From an uncultured Rhodobiaceae bacterium (lineage in GTDB: Archaea; Thermoplasmatota; Poseidoniia; Poseidoniales; Poseidoniaceae), in the NCBI GenBank assembly GCA_937911445.1, contig CALDQY010000136.1, positions 1 to 33,476 on the forward strand: a stretch of DNA of 33,476 nucleotides, in the 5' to 3' direction. The notes beneath the pieces are model-generated. The model saw nothing but the letters and a program-made list of their open reading frames with translations, searched no databases and was not told the DNA's origin. The position numbers and the translations under genes are program-made. This document shows positions 25,664-33,432 of the stretch, piece after piece; positions within the stretch are counted from its first letter, which is position 1, and the number at the start of each line of letters is the position of its first letter.

Positions 25664-28281
25664 GCTACCGCCTCCGTCGCATTGGTTTGTTTCATGTATC
25701 GCCAAGAGAATGCAAACAGCATCAGGAAGATGATGACCGACCACGCGGCAGCAACACCATAAGCACCTTCCCGGAAGGCAACATCGTAAACATACGTGAT
25801 CAAAATGTCCGTTTGACCGGGTTGGCCAAAGTACAGATTCGGTCCTCCATCGGTCATCAGATAAATCACGTTGAACATATTGAACGTCCATATAAATCCG
25901 AGAAGTGTAAGCGGAATCAATGCACTACGCAAGTTGGGTAACGTGAGATGTCGGAACGCCGCCCACCCAACAACCCCATCCAATTCAGCTGCTTCGTACA
26001 TATCCTTTGGAATGGATTGCAATGCACCGCTTATGGACATCATCATAAATGGAACACCCAGCCAAATATTGACGAGAATAACAATAATTTGTGCTCCAGT
26101 AGGATCTGAAAGGAAGTCAATGTTGGTACCGAGCAAGTCGTTCACAAATCCATCTGGCTGGAACATACCTCTCCAAACAAGGACGGAGATGTACGACGGA
26201 ACAGCCCAAGGTAGTAGCAAGAGTGTTCGATATGCAACCTTTCCGTGAATACGACTTCGGTGGAGCATATTGGCAAGGAACAGCCCAATTCCGATGTGAG
26301 CCGAAACGTTCACAACAGTCCAAACCAGTGTGAACAACGTGACGCGGAGGAATCCTTCAGCGGAAAAGACCTCAACGAAATTGTCGAGGCCAATAAACGA
26401 TTGATCACCAAGTTGCGTTTGATTCGCATCGGTAAAGGCAAGCCAAAAACCGTACAACACAGGATAGAAGGTCAAAATCGCCAAGGCCAGGAGCGCAGGT
26501 GCGACATAGAAATGAGCGAGTTTGGATTTTGTACGACCAAGCTTTGAATCGTTCCATTTCGCAAAACTTAGCAAAGCAATCAAAGAAAGGACAATTGCTC
26601 CAAGAGCGAAAAGCACTGGAGACGTATCGCCTGCTTCGGGGCGCTCATCAGCAACACTGGTGCGCTGAGTGGTCGAGAAAATCAGGACTTCATCGCCGAA
26701 CACCTCGATAAGATGGTCTTGCTCAGGCACCATTCCCGTCAAGGTACATTGGATGGTTTTTGTCGAAGCAAATGCGATTCTTTGTTGACCCAATTGGAGC
26801 AATTCGTTGACTCCGTCCGTGCATGAATCGTAATCCAATAGCGAACCATTGCTTCCCAACCCAACACGAATTTCAGTGTGCAGAGTGCCATCAACAAAGA
26901 CATCATACGATGTAGCATTCGTTGTTTCAAATTCGATTGTTATTGTGCGATAACCTTCTGCAAGCGGAAACGGATCTGCTCGGGATATGGATTCAATCTG
27001 TTCCTCAAGTTGCTGGTTTGCACCAGAAAGAGCTTCGTCTGTCGAGGCGATGCCTGAATAGGCTTGCTCAAAGGCGGTGGACAACGGATCATAGACAAGA
27101 GACATTGCTCTCGTTGTCGGAGCTGGTGTACCCTCTTTTGTTTGCTCAAGGAATCCTGCAAGCACTGCATCATCGTTGATGTCCGAATCCGATTCGAGCG
27201 CAACATGCGTCGGCATCGTGTAGGTTTCAACAGCGAATTCTTTCTGAACATCCTCCGATGAAAGCCATAGTGCGAGTTCAGTGGCAGCGACCTTGTTGGC
27301 ACTTTGCTTGCTAACAGTCCAACCTTTGTAGGTAACGAGTGGAGACATCCTTTCACCCGTACTTTCAACCGTGGGTAGCAGGGTTTGACCAATGTTTAAC
27401 CGGCTTGCTTCGTAGGTGGCCCAGTTCCATGGTCCATCAAAAATCATCGCAGCTTTCGAAGAGATGAATTGATTCTTCATGCCCTCAATTTGGGTGCCTG
27501 TTGCTACAACCCCATGTTCCAACTCAAGATCGAGCATCCAGCGCATCGCATCACTCGAACCGTTGGAATCAAGCGTTGGTTCACCGTTTTCATCAAACAA
27601 GGAACCACCAAATCCTTCCTGTATTGGGAACCACCAATAGGCAGTCTTGATAGGGATGGCTAAGCCTTGGACATCTTGGTAGGTGAGCAGTTCTGCTGCA
27701 TTGAGTAAATCTTGCTGAGTCCATGTTTCATCAGGATAAGCAAGGCCTTGCGCATCGAAGAGTGCTTTGTTGAAGATGAGGGAGAGACAATCCTGACTCG
27801 CTGGAATTCCATAAAGAGCATCTCCATAGCGCATCGCTTGCAAAGCCCTCTCTTCGAAAACAGCTCGATCTTGCGGTGTCAGGTGGGGACGTAAGTCTTC
27901 CAAGAGAGGGAATCCATCGACTCGGACTTCCCCAATCGCACCCAATTGGTCACTCGATAACCGCATCAGATCAGGTGCTTGTCCACCTTGCGCCGCTGTC
28001 ATGAACAGTTGATCTGCATTGCCAAAGGGCACCATCGTGACCTCGACCGTGACATTCGGATAAGCAGATTCAAACGATGAGACAGAATTCATGAAGACTT
28101 CTTCTTCTTTGCTTTCTGCAGCAAATGTGTGCCAGACCTCGAGAACAATCTCGCCATCAGCGTCTGTTTGTTGAGCATTTTCCTGACTACTACCAAGGCA
28201 TCCTGAAAGAAAAATCAAAGAAAAAAGCACAATGGCCAGAAGTCGCTTCCGACGGGAAGAACCTCGAGCCACTCCGTTCAT
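25660..28281 (-). CDS. Fused sugar-binding lipoprotein and permease (MalE-MalF fusion)
   Basis: 873 residues in one uninterrupted frame. Residues 1-28 are a lipoprotein signal (RRKR, then FLSGC, Cys28). Residues about 44-430 are a family 1 solute-binding protein (IVLEVWHTFAAESKEE, LPWLS-like surface residues, KAAMIFDGPWNW, VTYKGWTVSKQS). About 435-550 is a small outward beta-rich domain with two cysteines (487, 512). A membrane helix at 554-573 precedes a complete MalF-type permease (590-865) with an EAA loop (YEAAELDGVVGWAAFRHL). Binding protein and permease are normally separate. The fusion fixes one receptor per transporter and explains why no free malE exists here. The gene heads the malEF-malG-malK-amylase operon, all joined by overlaps or a 4-nt gap. 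Confidence 0.9.
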   Translation of the reverse strand: MNGVARGSSRRKRLLAIVLFSLIFLSGCLGSSQENAQQTDADGEIVLEVWHTFAAESKEEEVFMNSVSSFESAYPNVTVEVTMVPFGNADQLFMTAAQGGQAPDLMRLSSDQLGAIGEVRVDGFPLLEDLRPHLTPQDRAVFEERALQAMRYGDALYGIPASQDCLSLIFNKALFDAQGLAYPDETWTQQDLLNAAELLTYQDVQGLAIPIKTAYWWFPIQEGFGGSLFDENGEPTLDSNGSSDAMRWMLDLELEHGVVATGTQIEGMKNQFISSKAAMIFDGPWNWATYEASRLNIGQTLLPTVESTGERMSPLVTYKGWTVSKQSANKVAATELALWLSSEDVQKEFAVETYTMPTHVALESDSDINDDAVLAGFLEQTKEGTPAPTTRAMSLVYDPLSTAFEQAYSGIASTDEALSGANQQLEEQIESISRADPFPLAEGYRTITIEFETTNATSYDVFVDGTLHTEIRVGLGSNGSLLDYDSCTDGVNELLQLGQQRIAFASTKTIQCTLTGMVPEQDHLIEVFGDEVLIFSTTQRTSVADERPEAGDTSPVLFALGAIVLSLIALLSFAKWNDSKLGRTKSKLAHFYVAPALLALAILTFYPVLYGFWLAFTDANQTQLGDQSFIGLDNFVEVFSAEGFLRVTLFTLVWTVVNVSAHIGIGLFLANMLHRSRIHGKVAYRTLLLLPWAVPSYISVLVWRGMFQPDGFVNDLLGTNIDFLSDPTGAQIIVILVNIWLGVPFMMMSISGALQSIPKDMYEAAELDGVVGWAAFRHLTLPNLRSALIPLTLLGFIWTFNMFNVIYLMTDGGPNLYFGQPGQTDILITYVYDVAFREGAYGVAAAWSVIIFLMLFAFSWRYMKQTNATEAVA

Positions 28282-28303
28282 GTTGTGTGCTTGAAATACG
28301 CCG

Positions 28304-28311
28304 ACTTAAAC
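28304..28311 (-). promoter_or_regulatory. TATA-like element of the maltodextrin importer operon
   Basis: On the minus strand GTTTAAG is centred about 27 nt before the ATG at 28281. That is the TATA-to-start distance for a leaderless archaeal transcript, and no Shine-Dalgarno sequence precedes the ATG, which agrees. Inference from spacing and sequence. Confidence 0.45.
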
Positions 28312-28312
28312 A

Positions 28313-28336
28313 GAACGGAGGAACGATGTTCCGTTC
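28313..28336. promoter_or_regulatory. Nested inverted repeat, candidate operator of the importer operon
   Basis: GAACGGA (28313-28319) and TCCGTTC (28330-28336) are perfect reverse complements, and inside them GGAAC-GAT-GTTCC (28320-28332) is a second palindrome using part of the same arm. The site lies immediately upstream of the TATA-like element of the importer operon and overlaps the truA stop codon. It could be a binding site for a sugar-responsive regulator or a stem ending truA transcripts; the lack of a T-tract after it favours the first reading. Confidence 0.4.
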
Positions 28337-29255
28337 AATTTGACTTGTGATATGCAACAGGCAATTGTCCAAGTTGCATCCACTCGAGGTACAGCATACG
28401 TTTCATCTCCAATCGTGCACCTTGACGCCAACGTTTTCTCATGGTTCGCTCAGCCTCTCGACTGGGCACAGGAGCGGGTGAAAAGTTGCATGTTGATTCA
28501 TCGGATTCAGGAATTGGGGCATCTTCCCACTCAACACCCCACAGAATCAGCCAATCAGGAGGTGCGACGCCAAAATCAACCTCGATTTCAGGTTCATCGA
28601 TGGCCCGTTGTACATCCTCTTTACTTATTTCACCCAAGGCAAGAAGATGAAGCGCCATGGCAGTTCGGCGAACCTGATTCCACAGGAAGGCTTCTCCAAT
28701 GATTTCGAACCCAACCGTGCGACCATCAACAATCCAAGGTGTACACGAGAGAACGGTCCGAATTGGGTTCTTTCCTGGTTCCAATCGAGCAAAATTGCTT
28801 GCATTGTATGTCCCCTCGAATAATTTGAGCCATTCAGCGAAAATGTTTCCCGGATCGTTCCAAAATTCGATGCCCTCGAGACGATAGCGGTAGATGCGAT
28901 GTACTGCCATCCTCGGATTCCAATCCATAGGAACTTCGCGAACGTCAAGGAACGATATTTCGTCAGGGAGCAAGTCGTCTACAGCTCGTACAAACTTGCG
29001 AGGCGTGATGCTGTTCCAAAGCGATTGGGCAACCCGTACTGTCCCACCATTGAGTCGAACGTGAACCCCTGCATCGGTTCGACTCGAAAGAACGAGATTG
29101 TGTTCATCAGCATCCTTTGAAATCCAGCCAAGTTTCTCAAATGCGTGAATCAGTTCTCCCTGGACTGTTCGTACATCAGGTTGAATTTGGCTGCCGTGGA
29201 ACGCATCGCCCAAGTAACCGATTCGGAAATGCAGACGAGTTTCTGCATCCGACAT
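28335..29255 (-). CDS. truA: tRNA pseudouridine synthase TruA
   Basis: A 306-residue pseudouridine synthase that modifies uridines 38-40 in the tRNA anticodon stem. The catalytic aspartate is Asp61 in SSRTDAGVH. Other family blocks are FRIGYLGDAFHGSQIQP at the N-terminus, HRIYRYRLEG and the FEIIGEAFLWNQVRRTAMAL segment. The C-terminus carries a basic tail (REAERTMRKRWRQGARLEMKR) that could add tRNA affinity. GAGGT lies 8 nt before the ATG. It follows the helical repeat-like gene by 9 bp and probably belongs to the same transcript as the PH-domain gene. Confidence 0.93.
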   Translation of the reverse strand: MSDAETRLHFRIGYLGDAFHGSQIQPDVRTVQGELIHAFEKLGWISKDADEHNLVLSSRTDAGVHVRLNGGTVRVAQSLWNSITPRKFVRAVDDLLPDEISFLDVREVPMDWNPRMAVHRIYRYRLEGIEFWNDPGNIFAEWLKLFEGTYNASNFARLEPGKNPIRTVLSCTPWIVDGRTVGFEIIGEAFLWNQVRRTAMALHLLALGEISKEDVQRAIDEPEIEVDFGVAPPDWLILWGVEWEDAPIPESDESTCNFSPAPVPSREAERTMRKRWRQGARLEMKRMLYLEWMQLGQLPVAYHKSN

Positions 29256-29264
29256 ACGTGAACC

Positions 29265-29783
29265 TCAATCGTCCGAAGTGAGGATTTGAGCAGCTTCTTC
29301 AGGAGTGTACCCAAGTCCACCAACAGCCCAAATGAGCGCTTGCTTGACCCAAGGCTGAACCATTGGGTTTGCCTTTTCAGGATCGATCACTTCAATGGTG
29401 TCAACGATGTTGCGAGCAGCCATGTACAGGACATCGTCCGTTGGAATGTCCGCCATTTCGAGGCGACGGCTGTAACGTTGGAACTCCTTGACAGCCTGTG
29501 GAACACGGCGGCACTCAAGTGCGAACGATGCGAAATCAGCGATGTACTCATCGTTTTCTTCATCAAGTTCCATGGCTTTCTTGTAGGACATCATAATCTT
29601 GGTTCCGGGAACAACGTCATCCTGTTCTTCCATGTTGAGCATGTTTGCGAATTCTGCATATGTGTGCTGAAGTATAGCATTGTCACGGTTTGAACGGAGT
29701 TTTCCATCAAGATTCTCAACAGCGCCCTTGAGGTCGCCTGCGCGGAACAATTCCATTGCTTCTGCCATTACATCATCGCTCAT
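29265..29783 (-). CDS. TPR-like helical protein of unknown function
   Basis: 172 residues from the ATG at 29783, which follows a purine-rich GGGAGGAATGGAGAG. A second ATG at 29837 overlaps the upstream stop (ATGA) and would add 18 residues; I prefer the downstream start because that leader holds the ribosome-binding sequence. The protein is acidic and all-helical, with TPR-like periodicity (AMELFRAGDLKGAVENLDGKL, then AMELDEENDEYIADFASFALECRRVPQAVKEF). TPR folds usually mediate protein contacts; partner unknown. The C-terminal 45 residues contain PWVKQALIWAVGGLGYTPEEAA, perhaps a separate small helical unit. Confidence 0.7.
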   Translation of the reverse strand: MSDDVMAEAMELFRAGDLKGAVENLDGKLRSNRDNAILQHTYAEFANMLNMEEQDDVVPGTKIMMSYKKAMELDEENDEYIADFASFALECRRVPQAVKEFQRYSRRLEMADIPTDDVLYMAARNIVDTIEVIDPEKANPMVQPWVKQALIWAVGGLGYTPEEAAQILTSDD

Positions 29784-29833
29784 GTTTCTCTCTCCATTCC
29801 TCCCAATTTTTTGGGGTTCTTGAACACAACGGT

Positions 29834-30874
29834 TCATTCTTGTCCTTCGTTTTGCTGAGTGAGAATCTCTGCAAGGTTGTCCAACTTGGTCGATTGGCTA
29901 TGCTTTTTGTGCATTTCATTAAGCAGGGTTTTGGTGTCCTCCCAACCACGAATCTTGTAAAAACAGTGTTTTGGATCTGGTCGAACGGTCTTGATGGTTC
30001 GTTGATAGAACATCAAAGCGAAAAATGATTTTAGGAAACCTTTCCCTGCTTTTTCGACCGTTGTGTCATTTTCATTTTCAGCCAAATTAGGTGAAACTCC
30101 AACACTTCCCCCAACAGATTCTTCGACAATGCCAACACCTGAATCGGTAAGGATGGTGAGTGTAGCAAAACCAGTCATTGTTCCAAATGGTGTACGCTCA
30201 ACCTGCACTTCGGAAATGCGATCGAACAGGATGCGGCGGTGTGCACGGCTCAGCAAGAACGCATGCTTGAAGATGACAGCATTACTGGTGATAGCATAAT
30301 CGAAACTTCGCTGATAATAGAAGACAAGAGCCCAGTAACTCAAGGTAAGGGCCAATCCCGAAATGAGGAAATTGTATTTCCAACCAAGGAATGGTTCAAC
30401 ATCTGCATCGGAAAATAAGTCACGAACCAAAGCAATGAGACCATCGATTTGAATCAGGACAGGTAAGAGTGTCGCAAGAAGCAACCATACCGTCACCCAC
30501 TTGCCAGAGGTTGATGTATTCATCATTCTGTTAAACCATGTCAAGGTTGCCATGACCAGTACAAAACCGAATGGAAGTTTGGATCCACCCAATCCCATGA
30601 CCCAGACAATGAATTTGGCAATCCCTCCTGAATTCTCGTTCAACAATGCATCAGGTTTCCAGAACAACATGTGAACGCCGAAGACAATCAAACCAAGAAC
30701 GTACATGCTCATGAAACCAACAGGGCTTGGAGACTTCGTAAGAAGTACCTCTTCGCCTTCAATGAGTTTGAATCGATTTTTCATCACTTCATCATTGGTT
30801 GGGCCTTCAGCCTTTTCTTGTGTATCAACATCGACGCCTCCCGGCTCTTCGGATTGTACTTCTTCATCGGTCAT
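29834..30874 (-). CDS. Membrane protein with bacterial PH-like (bPH2/DUF304) domain
   Basis: 346 residues. An acidic cytosolic N-terminus (1-45) leads to about five hydrophobic segments (for example GFMSMYVLGLIVFGVHMLFW and VWLLLATLLPVLIQIDGLIAL). These are followed by a beta-rich domain of the bacterial PH type (YAITSNAVIFKHAFLLSRAHRRILFDRISEVQVE), then a charged helical tail. Such domains occur in many membrane proteins with no fixed activity; they may bind lipids or partner proteins. It is the first gene of a run with the TPR-like gene and truA, whose junctions are a stop/start overlap or a short gap. Confidence 0.72.
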   Translation of the reverse strand: MTDEEVQSEEPGGVDVDTQEKAEGPTNDEVMKNRFKLIEGEEVLLTKSPSPVGFMSMYVLGLIVFGVHMLFWKPDALLNENSGGIAKFIVWVMGLGGSKLPFGFVLVMATLTWFNRMMNTSTSGKWVTVWLLLATLLPVLIQIDGLIALVRDLFSDADVEPFLGWKYNFLISGLALTLSYWALVFYYQRSFDYAITSNAVIFKHAFLLSRAHRRILFDRISEVQVERTPFGTMTGFATLTILTDSGVGIVEESVGGSVGVSPNLAENENDTTVEKAGKGFLKSFFALMFYQRTIKTVRPDPKHCFYKIRGWEDTKTLLNEMHKKHSQSTKLDNLAEILTQQNEGQE

Positions 30875-30934
30875 GTGCTTGCACCGTTATGTTCTCAGCA
30901 CACAAGCACATAAGCCCTTTGCCGTAAGTGGGAC

Positions 30935-30940
30935 AAAAAA
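30935..30940 (-). terminator. Poly-T transcription terminator candidate
   Basis: On the minus strand six consecutive T residues (CCTTTTTTGTCCC) lie 13 nt after the stop of the unknown 378-residue gene, in the 78-bp gap before the PH-domain gene. Archaeal RNA polymerase terminates at T-runs without needing a hairpin. This would separate the upstream ABC-2 operon from the PH-domain/truA group. It is the clearest such signal I found in an intergenic gap. Confidence 0.4.
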
Positions 30941-30952
30941 GGCATCATCTCG

Positions 30953-32089
30953 CTAATGAAGCAAACCCCAACTGTGTTCCGCATTACCACGAATCCAATC
31001 GTACATGGCTTCACGCCTTACTCCATGCTCGTCCGTAATCGTGAGCGATTCTACTTCGAGAGGATATTCGTTGTAAGTCAAGTGTGACCAGACGCCTCCG
31101 CGCGTGGGTTGATGAAAGTCCCAGTAGGCACGTGCAACGGCCTTTACAGTGGCGTCGATGGTCGTTCGACCATTCTTGAGTTTCACATGGAAGCGTGGAA
31201 GGTTGTTGTCTTGACGGTCCTTTTCCACACGAACACGCTTGAAGCGTTCGCTTCTTCCATGGACAGCATCATGGAACAGACCACCTTGACTTACGGCAAT
31301 GTGAGAGACATCTCGCCGCTTCCATTCGCGATGATCTCGACTTAGGATGGTTGTCGAGAGGTGAGGCAGGAACCAATCAAGATACGACCCGTCAGAAAAA
31401 TGAAGAACACCCCAATACCAAGGAACACTCGGAGCTTGGACGCAGACTTTTTGAAAATATGCGGTACCACTCACATCTTTACCATCGATGATTCCTGAAA
31501 CCTTCGTGCCGTGCAATCGAAGGATGTCATAACCAAGTGACCCAAGGTAGGTAGCGGTTGCCTCACGAGCCGTCGACATGGCAGGATTCCATGGTGTCAT
31601 CTTCAATTGAATGGATTGGACTGCTTCATGTTCGATATCCAAGTTGAGCCAAAATTGTGAGCGATCAGGTAGCATACCCATCGAGCAATCGCCTCCCAGC
31701 AGTGGGACGACAGCTCCTCCACCTTGGCCTTCCTTGCCTGGCCATGATGTATGGTTGGAGGGAAGAACCACCATATCACAGACTTTGGCAATAATTTCGT
31801 CATGCATAACCGAACCATCGAACCACCATGCACAAACCATACCATCGATTTGAATGGCTCCTTGATCATCGAACCCAGGCGTCCCTTTTGGCTTCCATTC
31901 CACATCATTGATTTGAACATGGTCGTTTTCTTTGGTTGACCAAAGAACCATCAGTTGTTTACCCGCCATGGGATGTTCATCATCATCGAGCATAACGAGC
32001 CACCACCACCAATCCCATGTGAGATGTTCAATGGGTGGACGTTGATTCAACGTCCAAAGAGTTGAAAAATCGCCAGCAAAGGTTTCCAT
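30953..32089 (-). CDS. Unknown protein, possible lipocalin-like (CrtC/AttH-type) fold
   Basis: 378 residues from the ATG at 32089 (GAGGG 7 nt upstream); the ORF track's longer N-terminus lies in the neighbouring permease gene. No signal peptide or membrane helix. It is unusually rich in Trp and His, with a WDWWWW run near residue 25. The stretch VSGTAYFQKVCVQ...PWYWGVLHFSDGSYLDWFL resembles the pattern of CrtC/AttH-like proteins (carotenoid hydratases and relatives of lipocalin fold), where G-x-A-Y/W, a Trp pair and a DGS turn recur. That is a weak match. It follows the ABC-2 permease gene by 8 bp, so it may act on or bind whatever hydrophobic compound that transporter handles. Confidence 0.65.
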   Translation of the reverse strand: METFAGDFSTLWTLNQRPPIEHLTWDWWWWLVMLDDDEHPMAGKQLMVLWSTKENDHVQINDVEWKPKGTPGFDDQGAIQIDGMVCAWWFDGSVMHDEIIAKVCDMVVLPSNHTSWPGKEGQGGGAVVPLLGGDCSMGMLPDRSQFWLNLDIEHEAVQSIQLKMTPWNPAMSTAREATATYLGSLGYDILRLHGTKVSGIIDGKDVSGTAYFQKVCVQAPSVPWYWGVLHFSDGSYLDWFLPHLSTTILSRDHREWKRRDVSHIAVSQGGLFHDAVHGRSERFKRVRVEKDRQDNNLPRFHVKLKNGRTTIDATVKAVARAYWDFHQPTRGGVWSHLTYNEYPLEVESLTITDEHGVRREAMYDWIRGNAEHSWGLLH

Positions 32090-32097
32090 CCTATCCC

Positions 32098-33432
32098 TCA
32101 CACAATCTCTTTGGATTTGAAAATCAGTTGTCCAATGAACCAGAAAAACGTAGCTTGGAACACTAGAACGACCACAGAAACAACAGTCGTCGCATAGGGC
32201 CCCAAACCGAGACCAAGGTCGGATTGCGCCCATTCCAACGCACCATAACCTGGCAATTCATTGCCACCACCAAAGAAGAAAAAGCCATCAGGATTCGAAC
32301 CCCCTGCCCATGACCCTGCCTCGGTGAACATCGCCATATCTGGCCATACTAGATAGGCGCCAGAATCAATGATGCTCATCGACCAACCGACAATCGACAT
32401 TCGAAGGAAACTTGATTCAGGTACAGACATCGAGAGCAACGCCATTCCAAGCTCCCAAGCTGCAATCGGGAGGGCGAGAATGATTCCGTACTTCCAGAGA
32501 ACGCCCAAGAAAGCGAACAACATCCCGTACACGAGTGTCGCAAGTAAGGCAGCAATGAGGATTGAAAACCACACACCCAAATCTGCGAACCTGAAGAATT
32601 GGTCACCTGGCCCCATGAAGCCTGAAACAAGTGCAAGGAGGGTGCAGACAACGAGAAGATAGGGCCAAACGATAGCGAGATATCCAAGCATTCGATAAAG
32701 GAAAATTTCACCTCGAGCGATGGGCTTCGCCGTCATGTATTGCATCGTCCCGGAAGTCATTTCTTCTCGAATAAGACCCGTTGCGAGGAACAATGGTATG
32801 AAAATGCTCAGTAAGAACACAAATCCGAGTTTACCGATTCCAAGAATGAATGCTCGATGTTGAGCTTCCTTACCGTATCGATCTTCATCTGGATCTTCAT
32901 CGACATTTGGGTCGGCATAGACGAAATAGGTACCACTGTTAGCATCATAGACAAGAAGAATGTTGCATTGAATACCATCGCCATTGTCGTCTTTTTGGCT
33001 TGGTAACAACGATGAATCCGTACAATCACCATCATTATCGTATCCCGTTTTGACCGTTGAAGCATCGGAATAATCCCAATCATAGTCGTCTTCGTTGATG
33101 TACATCGATGCTGGCTCAGGTTCGATTGAAGGCGACAATAATCCAGGGTGCGACATTGAATCGTAAATGTCCGTGCCATACTTGATTTCCTGACCGTTTA
33201 CGTAACCATCACCATCCCAATCGTAGGAATCACCATCGTTATCGATTGCTTCAATCTCGGTATTCATCGCATCGATGTAAAAGAGGAGTACGACCGAAAT
33301 GGCGAGGAATCCAACCCCCAGGACAACCCATGTGGACAATCGGGTACGGTATTGCCGCATGGTAAATTCAGCAATTGCTGTTGCCTTTCGATCGAGCGAG
33401 GTCCAAATGGTCTCACCGCGTTCCTTTTCCAT
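32098..33432 (-). CDS. ABC-2 type transporter permease with an acidic calcium-binding-like extracellular insert
   Basis: 444 residues from the ATG at 33432 (the track's start is a TTG one codon earlier). After a cytosolic N-terminus and one helix (VVLGVGFLAISVVLLFYIDAM) there is an outward-facing loop of about 135 residues packed with EF-hand/thrombospondin-3-like acidic units (DNDGDSYDWDGDGYVNGQE, DNDGDC, DDNGDG). Five further helices follow, with the ABC-2 hallmark LIREEMTSGTMQYMTAKPIARGE between them. This family exports lipids, polysaccharides or drugs, or acts in gliding-type complexes, always with a separate ATPase. Its start overlaps by 1 nt the stop of the gene running off the window. 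Confidence 0.82.
   Translation of the reverse strand: MEKERGETIWTSLDRKATAIAEFTMRQYRTRLSTWVVLGVGFLAISVVLLFYIDAMNTEIEAIDNDGDSYDWDGDGYVNGQEIKYGTDIYDSMSHPGLLSPSIEPEPASMYINEDDYDWDYSDASTVKTGYDNDGDCTDSSLLPSQKDDNGDGIQCNILLVYDANSGTYFVYADPNVDEDPDEDRYGKEAQHRAFILGIGKLGFVFLLSIFIPLFLATGLIREEMTSGTMQYMTAKPIARGEIFLYRMLGYLAIVWPYLLVVCTLLALVSGFMGPGDQFFRFADLGVWFSILIAALLATLVYGMLFAFLGVLWKYGIILALPIAAWELGMALLSMSVPESSFLRMSIVGWSMSIIDSGAYLVWPDMAMFTEAGSWAGGSNPDGFFFFGGGNELPGYGALEWAQSDLGLGLGPYATTVVSVVVLVFQATFFWFIGQLIFKSKEIV

Noticed and set aside
25664-25891. 76-residue N-terminal extension of the malG ORF
   Set aside because: Lies wholly within the malE-malF fusion gene in another frame, is Cys/Arg-rich and unlike a permease; the ATGA start at 25663 is better.
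20879-28281. malE-malF as two genes split by a missed stop
   Set aside because: The given sequence shows one uninterrupted frame through binding domain, linker, membrane helix and permease, with no internal start and ribosome site at the junction that I can see.
29784-29837. ATGA-coupled upstream start for the TPR-like gene
   Set aside because: Possible, but the extra 18 codons include a purine-rich ribosome-binding sequence directly before the next ATG; I kept the shorter form while noting the choice.
32291-32301. GGTTCGAATCC on the minus strand, like a tRNA T-arm
   Set aside because: It lies inside the ABC-2 permease frame (GGSNPD), and no acceptor stem or anticodon arm can be built around it.
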